From Phytophthora hibernalis (lineage: Eukaryota; Oomycota; Peronosporomycetes; Peronosporales; Peronosporaceae), in NCBI GenBank assembly GCA_012656075.1, contig JAAKBF010000290.1, forward strand, positions 1 through 64,000: DNA of 64,000 nucleotides. The letters are read 5' to 3'. The notes under the pieces are model-generated. The model was not told where the DNA came from. It made no database searches and saw only the letters and a program-made list of their open reading frames with translations. Made by a program: the position numbers and the translations under genes. Positions 45,888 to 56,929 of this stretch are shown one piece after another (the first letter of the stretch is position 1; each line of letters starts with the position of its first letter).

Positions 45888-47585
45888 CTAGTCATCGTCA
45901 GCTACTTGAACCATTTGGAGTCGTCGTTCGCTGCGTCGAGCTTGCAGATAGTCGTAAAGCAACCCGCCGCATGACAAGTTCGAGGTAGGCTCGTCATGGC
46001 CGACCCACTTCACCTTGAACCCTCTGACCGCTTGATTGGTGCTCGTTGTTAGCGGTGAGCGGTCGTCCAGAATAGCCTCCACTTCGTATTTGCCTGCCAC
46101 TCTGTCAGGATCCCAGCTATCTTCCGGCAACAGCTCCTCGTCAAAATCAATCTACGTATCCTCGGTCACCTCAGCTGTCAGCCGACTCCTCGGTCGGTCG
46201 CCATATTCGTCCACCGTTTTGAGCCGTGAGACATGCACCACTGGGTAGAACCGATAACCACTTCAATCCGGCAGCTCTAGCTCATACGCGAACTCTTCAA
46301 CTTTCTTCTTGATCCTGAATGGCCCGTGCCATCGGTGTGCTAGCTTCTTCGTCAATCCTGGTTTTACGCCTTCCATGTAGGGCCACACCCTGCTCCGAGC
46401 TATGAATACAGACCACGGTGCTTCTTCAGTAGTTTCGGGAGATGCCCCAGTGTCTTCCTGCCCGGTGTCCGATGTTTCGTTGCCGTCGGTTTCCGTCGTT
46501 GCTCCCTGCCGTTCGGCGTCCAATGGCAACTCTGACCCAACGCGATTCGGTGCTACATTGTTCTCGCTGACATTCTCTGGAATCCTCGGTACTGCTGCTG
46601 CTTCACGTCGGTTGTGCGACTCGTTGTACTCGTAGGCTCTCCGAGCCTTCTCGACTCTCTGGTACTCCATCACCATTTTCGATGCAATTTCTTGTTGTCG
46701 GTTCACTTCTCGGCGCCATGCTAGCGCGTCGGTTTGCCCTCGGGATCCTCGTTTTAGCGACGACGACATTGCCCGCAGCGTGGACCAAGCATCCCACCAA
46801 TGAAGGAGGTAGAACGGAGTGTCCTTCCGAGTGCTGTCTTGAGAGTTGTTGATAGCGAAGACAAGTCGTTCAGTGATCTCGTCCCAGTCTTGTTGCAGCG
46901 TGCCTTCCGCATACACTCGCACCGACTGCATGACGGTCTTGACTGATCGTTCTTGCTGCCCGTTTGCTTGCGGATGATAACTCAAAGTGGCCCTCTACCG
47001 AGATTGCATAATCTCAGTAAATGCTTGGAAAACCTCACTCATGAACCGAGGGTCTCGGTCATGACGAATCATCGTTGGTGCTCCGAACCTTCGGTAGACA
47101 CACTCTTCGAATGCCTGAGCAACTTTTAATGCGGTAGTATCTGACATGGCCTTCCCCATAACGAATCCGGTGAACGAGCATTGAAACAGTAGCAGCGCGG
47201 TATTCCCTCGCCGAGATTTCGACAATGGTATGACAAAATCCATCGACACCAACTGTAATGGTCTCTCGACTAGTACATTCCCTGGAGAGTACCCTCTGAG
47301 CTGCGGTCGACTTTTGATCGAGCTGCAGTCTGGACAGGACCGCACATGCCGCTCAACGTCTGCATACAGTCCGATCCAATAAGAATCCATTTTCGCTCGG
47401 TCGTATGTTCGACCGATGCATTGGTGGCCACCTTCTAACGAGTCGTGGCAGTTCTGTAATACTTCCTGAATCATCGTTGTGGGTACCACCAGTCGCATCT
47501 TGGTCTGCTCTTCGATTTCATTACTCCACCGACGGTTCGCCCCGATAATATACCCGTCCTCGCTTAGCGCAAACTTGTCGGCCAA
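45888..47585 (-). pseudogene. Element B integrase and chromodomain
   Basis: One reading frame from 47585 to 45888 interrupted only by stops at 46995, 46263 and about 46155. The zinc finger has NCHDSLEGGHQCIGRTYD and CPDCSSIK. Catalytic D in LVSMDFVIPLSK, D in IRHDRDPRF, E in NGQQERSVK. Then KLAHRWHGPFRIKKKVEEF and YPVVHVSRLKTV. The C-terminal chromodomain reads KYEVEAILDDRS, FKVKWVGHDEPTSNL and LLYDYLQ near 46075-45935. All catalytic residues are intact. The chromodomain would target insertion to modified histones. Confidence 0.85.
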
Positions 47586-47989
47586 TTTTTCTCACCGCAC
47601 TGTAACTCAGGCTTGCTTCTTCACCTCGGAGAACGGATTTGAGGTTAACCCACCTCAGCTCCTCGTCCTGGGCAGTGGAAATCCTTCGTCTTCGCTCTTT
47701 TTAAATGGTTACCGGGTCGACATCGTTTGCATTTGGTCCTCTGACGCTGGCCTCGGTCGTTGGTAGCTTGATTTCTGTTTCGTTCTGAGTCTCTGAGGCT
47801 ACCTCATCTGCTTCGTCTCGTCGTGTTACGTCATTCTGGCCCATCACCGAGGGCTCGTTCGCAAACCAGACACGCTTCTTTTGTGCTCTCGCTTGTCGAC
47901 GGGTCGTGATGGTTATGTAATCCGGCACATCCTCACAAAATCGAAAAAAGATTTGTTACAGGGTGCTTGGCGGGCCACACGAGTCCGGG

Positions 47990-48571
47990 CTAAGTTGACC
48001 GACGCTCTCGTCGGTGGCCGCTTCGCCGAATGTTGGCGTGGCGACCTCGGGAGATGACTTCGTCGATTCGGTTGAGCTCGACTAACTCCGTTTTCCTGGT
48101 TTCGGCCGAAACCACGCTGGACTGTTTGTTGTTGAGAGCTTCTGTAGCTAACGAGTCTGCAGCTGCATTGAACTCTCGTATCACGTGGAGATATTTTACC
48201 GATCGAACCTTGGCTGTGAGTTCTCGGTGGTGGTTGAGTTGGGCCATCAGAGTTTCCTACCGACAGGCCATCACCCCTAGGGACTGCTGGATTGCGAGTC
48301 TCGAGTCTCCCACCACAATTAAATCCTCGGTGCCGTGCTCCAGCGCTGTCAAGACACCATTGTTCATACCTGCGTACTCAGCGAGGGTTACTGTGGTTGT
48401 CTCGAGATAAGCACTCGCAGCCGTCACTACCGTCCATTCTGGCAATTTCCATAAAATCCATGAGCAACTACCATACCCGCCATTCTTCTCCGTCTTGGCT
48501 GAGCCATCAAAAGACATCACCAAGCCATTGTAAGTCCTCGGTAGGCATGCGTACAGCAAGTGTGGATTCAT
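47990..48571 (-). pseudogene. Element B RNase H
   Basis: RNase HI type with all four acidic positions: D in MSFDGSAKTEKNG, E in TLAEYAGMNNG, D in VVGDSRLAIQQ and D in FNAAADSLATEAL. A single in-frame stop lies at 48257. It ends with ELNRIDEVISRGR near 48035. Confidence 0.8.
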
Positions 48572-48589
48572 TCGAGCGGTCGGCGACCC

Positions 48590-50153
48590 TCATGACGGTG
48601 GCGTCACCGAGGCTTGCGAGTCTTCCAGTTCAACAAAGCTGGTAAGCCCAGCTTGTAGTAGCTGAGCAAAAACACAATCGCGTTCCTGGACTCGGTTGAC
48701 CTTCAGGTGCCACGGGGACAACATGACCGCGAAGTGGGTCGTACGACCGAACAATGTCTTCGACTTATGTACCCACTCCAGTGTCGAGAACCGAGTGTAG
48801 ACATGGATAGTCCATCCGACCAGCTGGGTGTAACACACTTTCAACAGTAACAACAAGGCCAACACCACCTTCTCGCCGGGTGATAATTCATCTCTGCGTC
48901 CTTCAGTACACGGCCGCAGAACCGCACAGGGTGTAACTTGTCGTCATGATACTGCATCAGAGTGGAACTCAGAGCCCACTCGTTAGCAAATAACGTCACG
49001 TGCACCTCTTTAGCTCGATCAAAATGTCGTAGTATCGGCGCGTCTGCAACCTTCTGTTGTAGCATCGCGAAGCTTCGATGGCCGCGGATGAGTTCCCGGC
49101 CGGTGTAAAATCCTCATCCTTGAGTTGGTACAGGGCGGCTCCGTAGACTGCAAAGTCTTGGATGAATCTGCTGTAATAGTTCAACGCACCGAGGAATGAC
49201 TGCATTCCTTTCTTCGATGAGGGGAACGGCATCTCCGTCACGATCTTCAACTTCTTTGGATCGGCCTGAATGCCGACCGACACTTCATGCGACAGGAAAT
49301 CCACTCGGCCTTTTCAACGCTCACCAAACCGTTCAAGCACGCGGTCCAGAGTGGCTAGACAAGAGTCAAAAGTCTCGGAGCCGAAATAAATATCGTCAAC
49401 GAACGACCGCCGATCGAACACTGGCGCCAACTAGGATTCATCTGCTTCCCTGTGGAGAACATATCCGCGACAGGGCTGTTCACCAATTGGGTCACAGCGT
49501 CGAGCGTCGCCGAGGACTCGCGGTCGGCCTCGAATTTGGTCGGAAAAGGTGTCGAAACCTCGGACAGTCGTGCATAACCGTTGGTCACCCCTGTTCTTGC
49601 GGCCTCAGCGGCTGCTTCAGCCGACCGCATCAACTCAGAGAATTGGGTCCAACCCCCTTGTGCCGAACGAACCCCATAGAGCGTTATCAATCAGTCGTTG
49701 GTAAATCATCGGCGCGTTCTTCAGGCCAAAAGGCATACGCCGCCACTCAAAGTGGCCGAGTGCACAAACGAAGGCCGAGATTTTCCGAGCTCTCATCGTC
49801 ATCATTATTGCCCAGAATCCGCTAGCAGCTTCTAAAGAGCAGAGCCACAAGCAGGCTTCCAGGTCGGTTAATAAATCGTCGACCAGCGGCATGGCATACT
49901 CCATAATCGCGGTGATTGCGTTCACCATCTTGTAATCGTTGCACAGGCGAATATCAACTCCGTTCATCTTCAACACGATCACAATCGGGGATGTGTACGG
50001 GTTGTCCGAGAAGACTACCAACCGAGCCTTCAACAAGCCTTTCAGTAACTCGTATAGCTTCTTCAGGTGTTTCAGCGGTGTACGCCGAGCCCTCTGTTTA
50101 GCCCCTATGCATCGATATCGTATACCACGCCATAGGCTGGCGGTGCAGAGCAT
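48590..50153 (-). pseudogene. Element B reverse transcriptase and RT-linked RNase H
   Basis: The clean frame 50153-49635 has KARLVVFSDNPYTSPIVIVL, KMNGVDIRLCNDYKMVNAI and then CSLEAASGFWAIM where relatives have CSLDAASGFW. The first catalytic aspartate is therefore replaced by glutamate. WRRMPFGLKNAPMIYQRLID follows. The polymerase box FVDDIYFGSE can be read near 49410 in another frame. MQSFLGALNYYSRFIQDF lies near 49195 and the connection part near 49065-48590. Several frameshifts. Probably inactive even before the frame decayed. Confidence 0.8.
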
Positions 50154-50462
50154 TTCCGCTCGAAATCATGATCTGCTCGTGCTTATTTAACACGTTGATC
50201 AATGCTCGTTGTTGCTCGGATGTGGCCTTTGTGTTCACGATGTGGGGTCGTGTATAATCCAAAACTGTCTGGTCAGGTCAGGCAGGAATGCCAACGCATG
50301 GGCGTAGTCGGTCAACTCCATTTCATTTGCCACATGGTCGGCCACACTCGTCAATGTCGACAGCGGCGCCAGCGGAAACACCAGCCATAAGCGCTACGAA
50401 CACAGACTCCAGACGAGGTTCCGAGCTTTCGGTGACCACGGATTCCGGTGCCTCACCAGTAA

Positions 50463-51502
50463 TTACATCACCGTCACCACTGTCCGAGGATTCGGACGTG
50501 GTTGAACCCTACATTCCTCGGCTTCAATGTCTGTAGCCACCATGTCCGAGGTTGCCAGACTAACGGTTACTGTCGGTTGGTCGCACCCACTCGGCTGCGC
50601 GTGGCACTCATCAACACTCTGTAGACGGCCCACCCGATGTCTATCTTGGTGCGTTATTGGTCGGGAAAGAATCTTCCGAGACGTCGGATATTCCCGCCGC
50701 TCGACTGCTGGTGGTTGACTAGCTAACCACCGCTCGAACAGCTTGCTTTCGCGCTTCAACAACGTGTCATCCCGACACTCGGCGTACGCTAGCACTTGCC
50801 ATTCGTCGTACTTCGCCGATTGTAGCCGTGGTCTGAAACCTCCCGCACGCGTAGTTTCTTTGCATAGGAAGCCGATATCACGCTCACATTCGCTACGGTG
50901 TCGAGCAGAATCCTCGTTCGCGAGTCATCCACTTCCCCGTTTACTATGGCACGCAATCGCTTCCTCTTATCGTAGCGTTGGGACAACCACCACCCCATCC
51001 TCTCACCAGACAACAACTTGATTGCCTGGCCGAGACTTTGGGGCTCGCGCTCGGTCACAGCCATACTCGCGATTGAAGCCACGGTAACCGTACCAGTAGC
51101 TTCCTCTTCACATTTCACATTCACTTCACTCTCACCGAGGCTTACGCCTATCTCTTCTCCATTTTCCGTCGATTTCACATAATCCATATTCAAGTCATCA
51201 GGCCGTTTGCACGAACCAGTGAACGCAAACAAAAAGTCGGCGTCCAGCGCATGCTCGGCTAGCTGTGGCAGCCCGATTGGGACCAACCCAGTTTCAGTTG
51301 GAGGGCTGCCTAGTTTAAATGACTCCCATAGACCAATTCTTGAAGTTCTGGCGAGAGGTCTTTCTTCTCTACCTTCGCCTTCAAACGAGTCGCCAGCTCG
51401 TTGAATGCTTCGCATCTTCCCGCATCGTGGACTTGCTTGCACATCTTGCACCTCTTGAAACAATAGTGTGCAGAATGTGTGAGTCCACCACCGGCGGCAC
51501 AC
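50463..51502 (-). pseudogene. Element B protease and linker to RT
   Basis: The frame 51502-50789 contains ADFLFAFTGSCKRPDDL near 51230 and the retropepsin site RTRILLDTVANVSVISAS near 50905. Relatives have LLDTGAN, so the active-site glycine is changed to valine, expected to abolish activity. The following frame (50795-50463) has LFERWLASQPPAVERREYPT, the linker also seen in A (YMEWLSHQPPAVERPYYKT). Confidence 0.75.
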
Positions 51503-51702
51503 GGGCCATATTGTGGGCGACCATCACGTCCGCCGAGGCCTCGGTTGTCTCGGTCGTGCGGGTATTGGTTATTCCCGACCCTCGGTCGGCGGTTGTCAGC
51601 CCGAGCAAACGTTCCCTCGGCGGCGTGGCGACGCTCCGAATCATTCGCGGCAGCCACATGAACGTGGTCTTCATCCGACGCATATTCGTCGTCCGAGTAC
51701 AT
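51310..51702 (-). pseudogene. Element B nucleocapsid zinc-knuckle region
   Basis: Arg/Asp-rich stretch leading to YGPCAAGGGLTHSAHYCFKR and CKMCKQVHDAGRCEAF near 51500-51410, an atypical Cys/His cluster spaced wider than the usual CX2CX4HX4C knuckle. The same spacing is seen in C near 13355-13420. Likely binds the element's RNA. Confidence 0.7.
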
Positions 51703-51841
51703 ATCCGTGCCTCGGTCGCCATTGCTAGGGTAGCACTCCGGGTCGTAACCCTCGGTATCATCGTAACCTCCACTCGATGCCTCTGCAGGTTCCCTCGCCG
51801 GTCGACCGAGCCATCCACGTTCAACGCAGCGACCATGTCTG

Positions 51842-52498
51842 TCAGTGCCTCAGCGGGGTAATCCTCGGTCGGTATTGGCGATCGTCTCGACGTCGGTTGT
51901 CAAACCGATACCGATCTTCCCGGCGACAACCATCCTCTCGGTCACGTCGGTAGGGGCTCCGTGAATCCTCGGAGCGTCCATCGTCACGGCGACGACTATC
52001 ATCCTGGCCCTTGGGTCGTCGCACCGAGGACTCGCATCCCTTTTTCCGCTCGCGACGTCGGAGGATATCATTTATCGTGTCTTCCAGGTCGTGAATATTC
52101 TTGACCCGCACGTGGCACAGGCGCTGTTCCAAGGCTCGGTCTTCGCACGTATCGAGCAAGTGTTCAACATGATCCTTGGCCCCACGGACGCCGTGCTCAA
52201 ATTGTACCCCGGCGTTCCTGGCGTAGCCATTGAGCCGGTTCAGATAGTCGCAAACATGCTCCTTCTCTTCACGCCTCGCCGAGTAGTACCGTGCTTTCGC
52301 CGATTGATTAAATCGGGAACAGTAGTACTTGATGAACGCATCACTCAACAATTTCCACGTTCGTCTCGTCTTCCGCGGGAGTTGCCGGTACCAATGCGGG
52401 GTGCCATCTTGGAGGCTCAGCTCGAACGCCATGCACCATTCATTCGGTGGCGTATGTGTTCCCTTCATCTCATAGATGAAGGCTTGGAGCCATTGCAT
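51842..52498 (-). CDS. Element B gag core
   Basis: A clean 218-codon frame, the best preserved gag in the window. WLQAFIYEMKGTHTPPNEW opens the capsid-type helical domain; WYRQLPRKTRRTWKLLSDAF and YYCSRFNQSAKARYYSARRE are typical of Ty3/Gypsy retrotransposon gag. The C-terminal third is very rich in Arg/Asp (RRDDGRSEDSRSPYRRDRED), as in RNA-binding tails. It would form the virus-like particle. Confidence 0.8.
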   Translation of the reverse strand: MQWLQAFIYEMKGTHTPPNEWCMAFELSLQDGTPHWYRQLPRKTRRTWKLLSDAFIKYYCSRFNQSAKARYYSARREEKEHVCDYLNRLNGYARNAGVQFEHGVRGAKDHVEHLLDTCEDRALEQRLCHVRVKNIHDLEDTINDILRRRERKKGCESSVRRPKGQDDSRRRDDGRSEDSRSPYRRDREDGCRREDRYRFDNRRRDDRQYRPRITPLRH

Positions 52499-52499
52499 T

Positions 52500-53710
52500 G
52501 ACTTCTCGCTCTTTCTCGGAGGCCAAGATAGGGCTTGATGTTACCCAACGGGAGGTGCGTGGGGATATCAAGCCTCGGTATGGAACTCTCGTTTTCCATC
52601 GAGCTGAGCTCGCGGATTTGGCGTACCCACTCTCCAGTCACGTCTCCCCTTAGTCTTCCACGTCGACCGCGTCGTCCTTCGAGGTGTCATCGTACGTATC
52701 GAAGCGTCACTTTGTCGTCCGACCTATACTTCGGCCCGATGTCGGAGCAGTCCGTGTACTCTCGGGGCCTTTGCCAGCCGCTCGGTACGGTCCGCTGATC
52801 GATGCGTTACCATGTGCGAATCTTGAAAGTACGCCGAAGCGGTCCCCTTCGCCGAGAACACACCCGTCCCGACCAACTTTTCTGGCTGACGCCCAGGAGT
52901 TGTCCGTAGCGGGACCCTCGATGGATCCGCCCCCTCGGTCGTGCGTGAGAGGTTCGTCCGATGGTTGGAGCCCGGATCAGGCACACCAAAAACCGTCCGA
53001 AGCTTCTGTTTTCACTTACGTAATGAAAGCGCGGCTTCCTCGATCGTCCAACCTTGCAGGTCGGCCTCCGTAGGTAGCGCTTGAGGCTCGCAACCCATAG
53101 CGTGGAACAGTTGATCTGTGTCCTCGGCCACCTGCTGGATGCTCCACGATCCCACTGGGACGACCAATTCGAGGGTTTCATCCACACAGCTTGTCGAATT
53201 GATTTTGACGCAAAGGCCCGCATCCACTTGCTCTTCGTCATCATCACCTCCATGCATCTTCCCAAATACTTGTTGGCAGTCGGAGTGTCCCCATTAACTG
53301 GAGGCCGACTGCCGGTCGACCGAGAACTCGCGTCCTCGGTCATGGTCAGCGATCGGAGATCGCCGAGTCCATCTTCGTTGTTCTCGTGAGCTGGTTCAGA
53401 ACCAGCCACTATGTCCAACTCCTCGGTGAGGTTTCGCGCGAGTGACCTCACCCTCCGCTACGTCATGCTGAGACGGTAGCGGCTTCCGAAACTCGGACAT
53501 CGCTGTCGCTTCTTCCAGGTATTCGTCTTCATCTTCTTCTTTGGCTTCAGAGTAGTCCATCCGCTCGTCGAAGCTGTCCGAACGCTCGTTGATCGACTCC
53601 AAAGTACTTGGGGTCGCGAGTGTTGGACCGGACCTCACCGTACCCTCGGTGTGCCCTCCGCTCGACTTCATCGGCGCTTCTGGTCCCGCTGACTTCACTC
53701 CTTTCGCCAT
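52500..53710 (-). pseudogene. Element B gag N-terminal region
   Basis: Begins 83 bases inside the primer binding site at MAKGVKSAGPEAPMKSSGGH. An acidic stretch (DYSEAKEEDEDEYLEEATAM) follows, then a frame break near 53400 to GLGDLRSLTMTEDASSRSTG and CMEVMMTKSKWMRAFASKS. Another break leads to QQVAEDTDQLFHAMGCEPQA near 53130, homologous to A (MEQLVEDTVLLLRVMGYRCG). No named domain recognised. Confidence 0.65.
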
Positions 53711-53792
53711 TTCTCTTTTCTTCTCCTTCTTCTCTCAAATGCTTGTTAGGATAAACCCAATATACAACCACGACACACTGAAAGTCGCTCCC

Positions 53793-53812
53793 AATCCCGG
53801 GTCGCGGCACCA
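53793..53812 (-). promoter_or_regulatory. Primer binding site of element B
   Basis: On the minus strand TGGTGCCGCGACCCGGGATT, separated from the LTR end by AC; identical over 20 bases to the site of element A. Confidence 0.9.
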
Positions 53813-53814
53813 GT

Positions 53815-54657
53815 TGTCGTGTAGGATCACGCAGAAATTCTCACTACTGAAAGGTATGAGTCCCACCAACCACACTCGCTTCCCTTGTCAGGTCAACGAG
53901 CGTTGGGTCAAACCTGAAGACCAGGAACGATCCCTTACGCCGGGTTGGATGTGAACCCTTTGTACACCTAGGTTGTATTAGGCCAACCCCATAACCTGCA
54001 CCACTAGCCACGAGCGAGGGCTAGGATGCAATATTGCGCTTCCGCGCGACCCCCCAATCCCTCAGAAGAAAGGGTACCGGCTGTCAAGCCTAATACGGGT
54101 TTGCCAAAGTAAGACCTCGGCGGCTAGTAAAATATGTATGGAACACTCGGTTCCACTATAATATATGGTGAACGACGCTTCTGGTCGCTCCCAACACTCG
54201 GCCACTCTAATCTCTTGGACTGACCAGCAACAAACCCTCGGTTCAATGTACCTTAGGCTCGCTGACCAGCATCACACAAGCCGAGCGTATCCAGACCCTA
54301 AGATAAGCTATCTGGACTTACCGAAGACGGACTTAACCCTTGGTGACTTGGGGGGACGACTGCTGATTTTTTTGTTGATATATGGCTCTGAGAGCCTTTG
54401 TAGCCAATCATATAGCTAGTCCTATACGTAAATACAAATATCCAGTGTGAACAGATTCCCGTATGTGATCCTGTTCCCGGCTCTACAAGACCGAGGGTAC
54501 GAAACTGAAATGGGTACAAACGAGGGTTTAGACTCTCGGTCACTAAACTATCGTGGTCACTGTGGCGCGGGGAATGTAATCCGCCAATCAAGCCGGTCAC
54601 TGTCTCTCAGCAAGGACAACCTTTCCGACTGGCGACCGAGCGTCCCAAAACCCAACA
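53815..54657 (-). repeat. Element B 5' LTR
   Basis: On the + strand begins TGTCGTGTAGGATCACGC and ends CCCAAAACCCAACA, so on its own strand it runs TG...CA. 843 bp, nearly identical to the other LTR over about 650 bp. It carries one CCTCGGT, one ACCGAGG and related CTCGG words. No 5-bp direct repeat is seen outside the pair (ATCAC left, CCTCA right). Confidence 0.95.
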
Positions 54658-54659
54658 CC

Positions 54660-55640
54660 TCATCGCCACATGTGAAACATCTACGAATGCCCATGCTCTG
54701 TTCATTAGCTAAGATCCATCGCCTCGTGGCCATTCGTCGAGGCCGTAGATGGTGCACTTCATCCGAAGCGGGCCGACTTGAGATTGAATTCAGTGTTCAA
54801 CGCCATGTTCACAGCCTCTTCGAAAGAGTTAGGGTGAACACGGAAGACTTCCGTTCTGGACAATTCAGTCACAGTGACCACCTCTGGTAGAGGATCGGAA
54901 GCCATTCCGGCGATTAGAGTTTGCAACTCCTGGATGAAGTCCACCAACTCCTTCTTACCCTGTCGAGTCCCAAGGAAGTGTGACTGCACGCGGTACGCTG
55001 GTGAGGAGGCGAGAAGACTCGCGCCAGCTGAAGTTTGAGTTGTTCCCACGTAGGGAACGTCGCATAGACGGATGCTCAGCACGTAAGTGCCCATTCTTGC
55101 GCTCGCTCGCTCAGCTTTGAAACTTCCAGCGCCACGCGCTGCTGATCCGTTCGCATAATGGAAGATGCTATGGTCATTTCGACTTCATGGATCCAAAGCA
55201 GGAGGCTTTCGCCCTCCTTACCTTCAAACGTCTTGACACTTACCGTAAGTGGTTTAGGTCATAAAGACCCGTTCGACATCGGTCTGGACGCCGGAGGCGC
55301 CGACGCGGTCATTCTCGTAACTTGATAAAGCGTTCAGACGCTCGTTAATCGCATCCAGACATTACGAGGCAAGATGATATACCTCAGGTCCGACAAGGAC
55401 ATTAATTTTAAGCCCATCCTGTTGGTTTTGGGGTAAGTTCGCATACTGGTCCATCCTCACAGAGAGTCAGTCTTTCAGACTCCGGTGTAGGATTGACTAC
55501 AAGGGCTACCAAGTGCGGCGGGGCTGCCGTAGTCTTTAGCGTCAGAGGAAGACGTAGAGTCAGCGAGTCTGTTAGTGTTACGGTTGAAAACCTTGTTCTA
55601 TCCGAGAACAAGTCAGGCCTGTGAGATATCCGATGTCTAG
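54660..55640 (-). pseudogene. F gag
   Basis: The minus frame 55094-54759 has YRVQSHFLGTRQGKKELVDF, IQELQTLIAGMASDPLPEVV and FEEAVNMALNTEFNLKSARF, a typical Gypsy gag core. ANEQSMGIRRCFTCGDE near 54715-54660 is the start of a zinc knuckle, and there element B begins. Upstream (55250-55100) is WIHEVEMTIASSIMRTDQQR-type sequence, and 55647-55408 gives an N-terminal piece. Stops and frame changes throughout. Confidence 0.75.
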
Positions 55641-55649
55641 GCCTCAAGA

Positions 55650-56900
55650 GTCGATGAAGTCTTACCCAAAGACTTATGATGACTTCGGTGCTAAACGTAA
55701 ACTGTATTCTTGTTCTTATTTGCGGCCAAGCCGCCTACATTGAAAATGTATAAGGCTCACTATCTAGCATAGTTAAGCCAAGCTATACAACCAGTGACTG
55801 TGAAGCTATCTGCTGATATCTAATCAAATATCCAGTACTGAGTACTGCTTTAGGGAGAGGAAGGTGGGTACACCGTAACCTCCATGTAACCCCGTTACAC
55901 ATTGATTCGAAGGTATACTCAGCACACTGGCGAAGTTTGAAGAGGAAACACTAACTAGTTTTTGCGCAATCTCCGTGATGCTGCCCCCGACTTGGTGTTG
56001 CAATAGTCGTGCTTCTGTATCCAACTCATCAGTTTATGGGCCCATTCGGGTCGCATTATACACGACCGGATAAGTTGACATTAGAAATACACCCCTAGCT
56101 GAATCCGAAACCCCTACGAGAGGGGACAGTGGATCTTTATGAAAAGAGAACGACGATTTTTCCAATGAGACCGTGTTTGGAACCCAGCCGTATGCTTGGA
56201 GAATATTATTGTGCCATCTACCCAAAATTTGTTTGGTCGACACACCAAACCTACATAAGCGCATGAAATCATGACATTAGCCAGGTTTCTGACATCACAG
56301 TGTCGTGTATGAAAAGCAACAAGGTGCAGTTTGCACCAGACGCAGCAAGCAATTCTACCCTCTGTGAGCGTCCTTCAGAAGATTTAGCCTTCATACGAAG
56401 AACGTCTTCCCCACCATCGACAGCGAGCGTGCGCACGTCGCCGTACCCGCAATGGATGAGAAGACCACGTTCCTAACCGTCACCTACGTCTCTGCACAAC
56501 AGACCCGGCAAGTGGCACGCGATACACCATAGACATCTACTTGATTTGATATGTGAGTATGAGCTAGGGATTTGAAATGCTCGTGCGTGCGAGGCGTTTC
56601 TGAAGACCTGCGTTCGACCAGTAGATACCGATCGTTCAGGTGCAACGGCCGAATTGAGGCGAGGAGGGTGAACGCCTTTTTCGTCCAGAGGTGTATAGCG
56701 CTCCCAGATCCTCTCTGAATGAGGATGTCTAGAACAACTGAATGATAATCTCACCCAGTGTGACGTATGTCTTTGTGGCAATTTATATATGTATCGTTTA
56801 CCTTCGGGTACCCCGGACTTCACCGCTTCAAATGAGTTGTCAGCTTACATGAACTGAATACAAGGTGAGTACCTGGCTGCACCAACCCACTGAATTAGTC
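55650..56900. other. Region with weak minus-strand frames, unassigned
   Basis: Minus-strand frames 56823-56473, 56264-56034 and 56024-55824 show fairly protein-like stretches (KSGVPEGKRYIYKLPQ near 56815; ILGRWHNNILQAYGWVPNTV near 56225) but no motif I can name. An LTR or leader of element F could also lie near 55650-55800. Treated as transposon debris. Confidence 0.35.
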
Positions 56901-56929
56901 AATGAGGCCCGACTGAATGAGGTGGATCA

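Larger units (their letters stand above)
41000..54657 (-). mobile_element. Gypsy LTR element B with intron-bearing antisense gene
   Basis: A 13.66-kb element bounded by 842/843-bp LTRs (41000-41841 and 53815-54657). On the minus strand: primer binding site, gag, zinc knuckle, protease, RT, RNase H, integrase and chromodomain, ending near 45890. The 4 kb between there and the 3' LTR carries a gene on the + strand. It has full domain order but is inactivated by frameshifts, three stops in integrase/chromodomain, an altered protease active site and an altered RT motif A. It sits inside element F. The word CCTCGGT is found about 40 times in either orientation. Confidence 0.9.
38866..55640 (-). 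mobile_element. Gypsy element F, split by insertion of element B
   Basis: On the minus strand, gag (55640-54660) reads up to a zinc-knuckle start (CFTCGDE near 54670). Element B then occupies 54657-41000, and from 40999 the F sequence continues into protease, the pre-RT region and integrase. Order and strand agree with one host element. RT and RNase H are deleted near 39510-39690. Coordinates here include the inserted element B. Confidence 0.7.
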
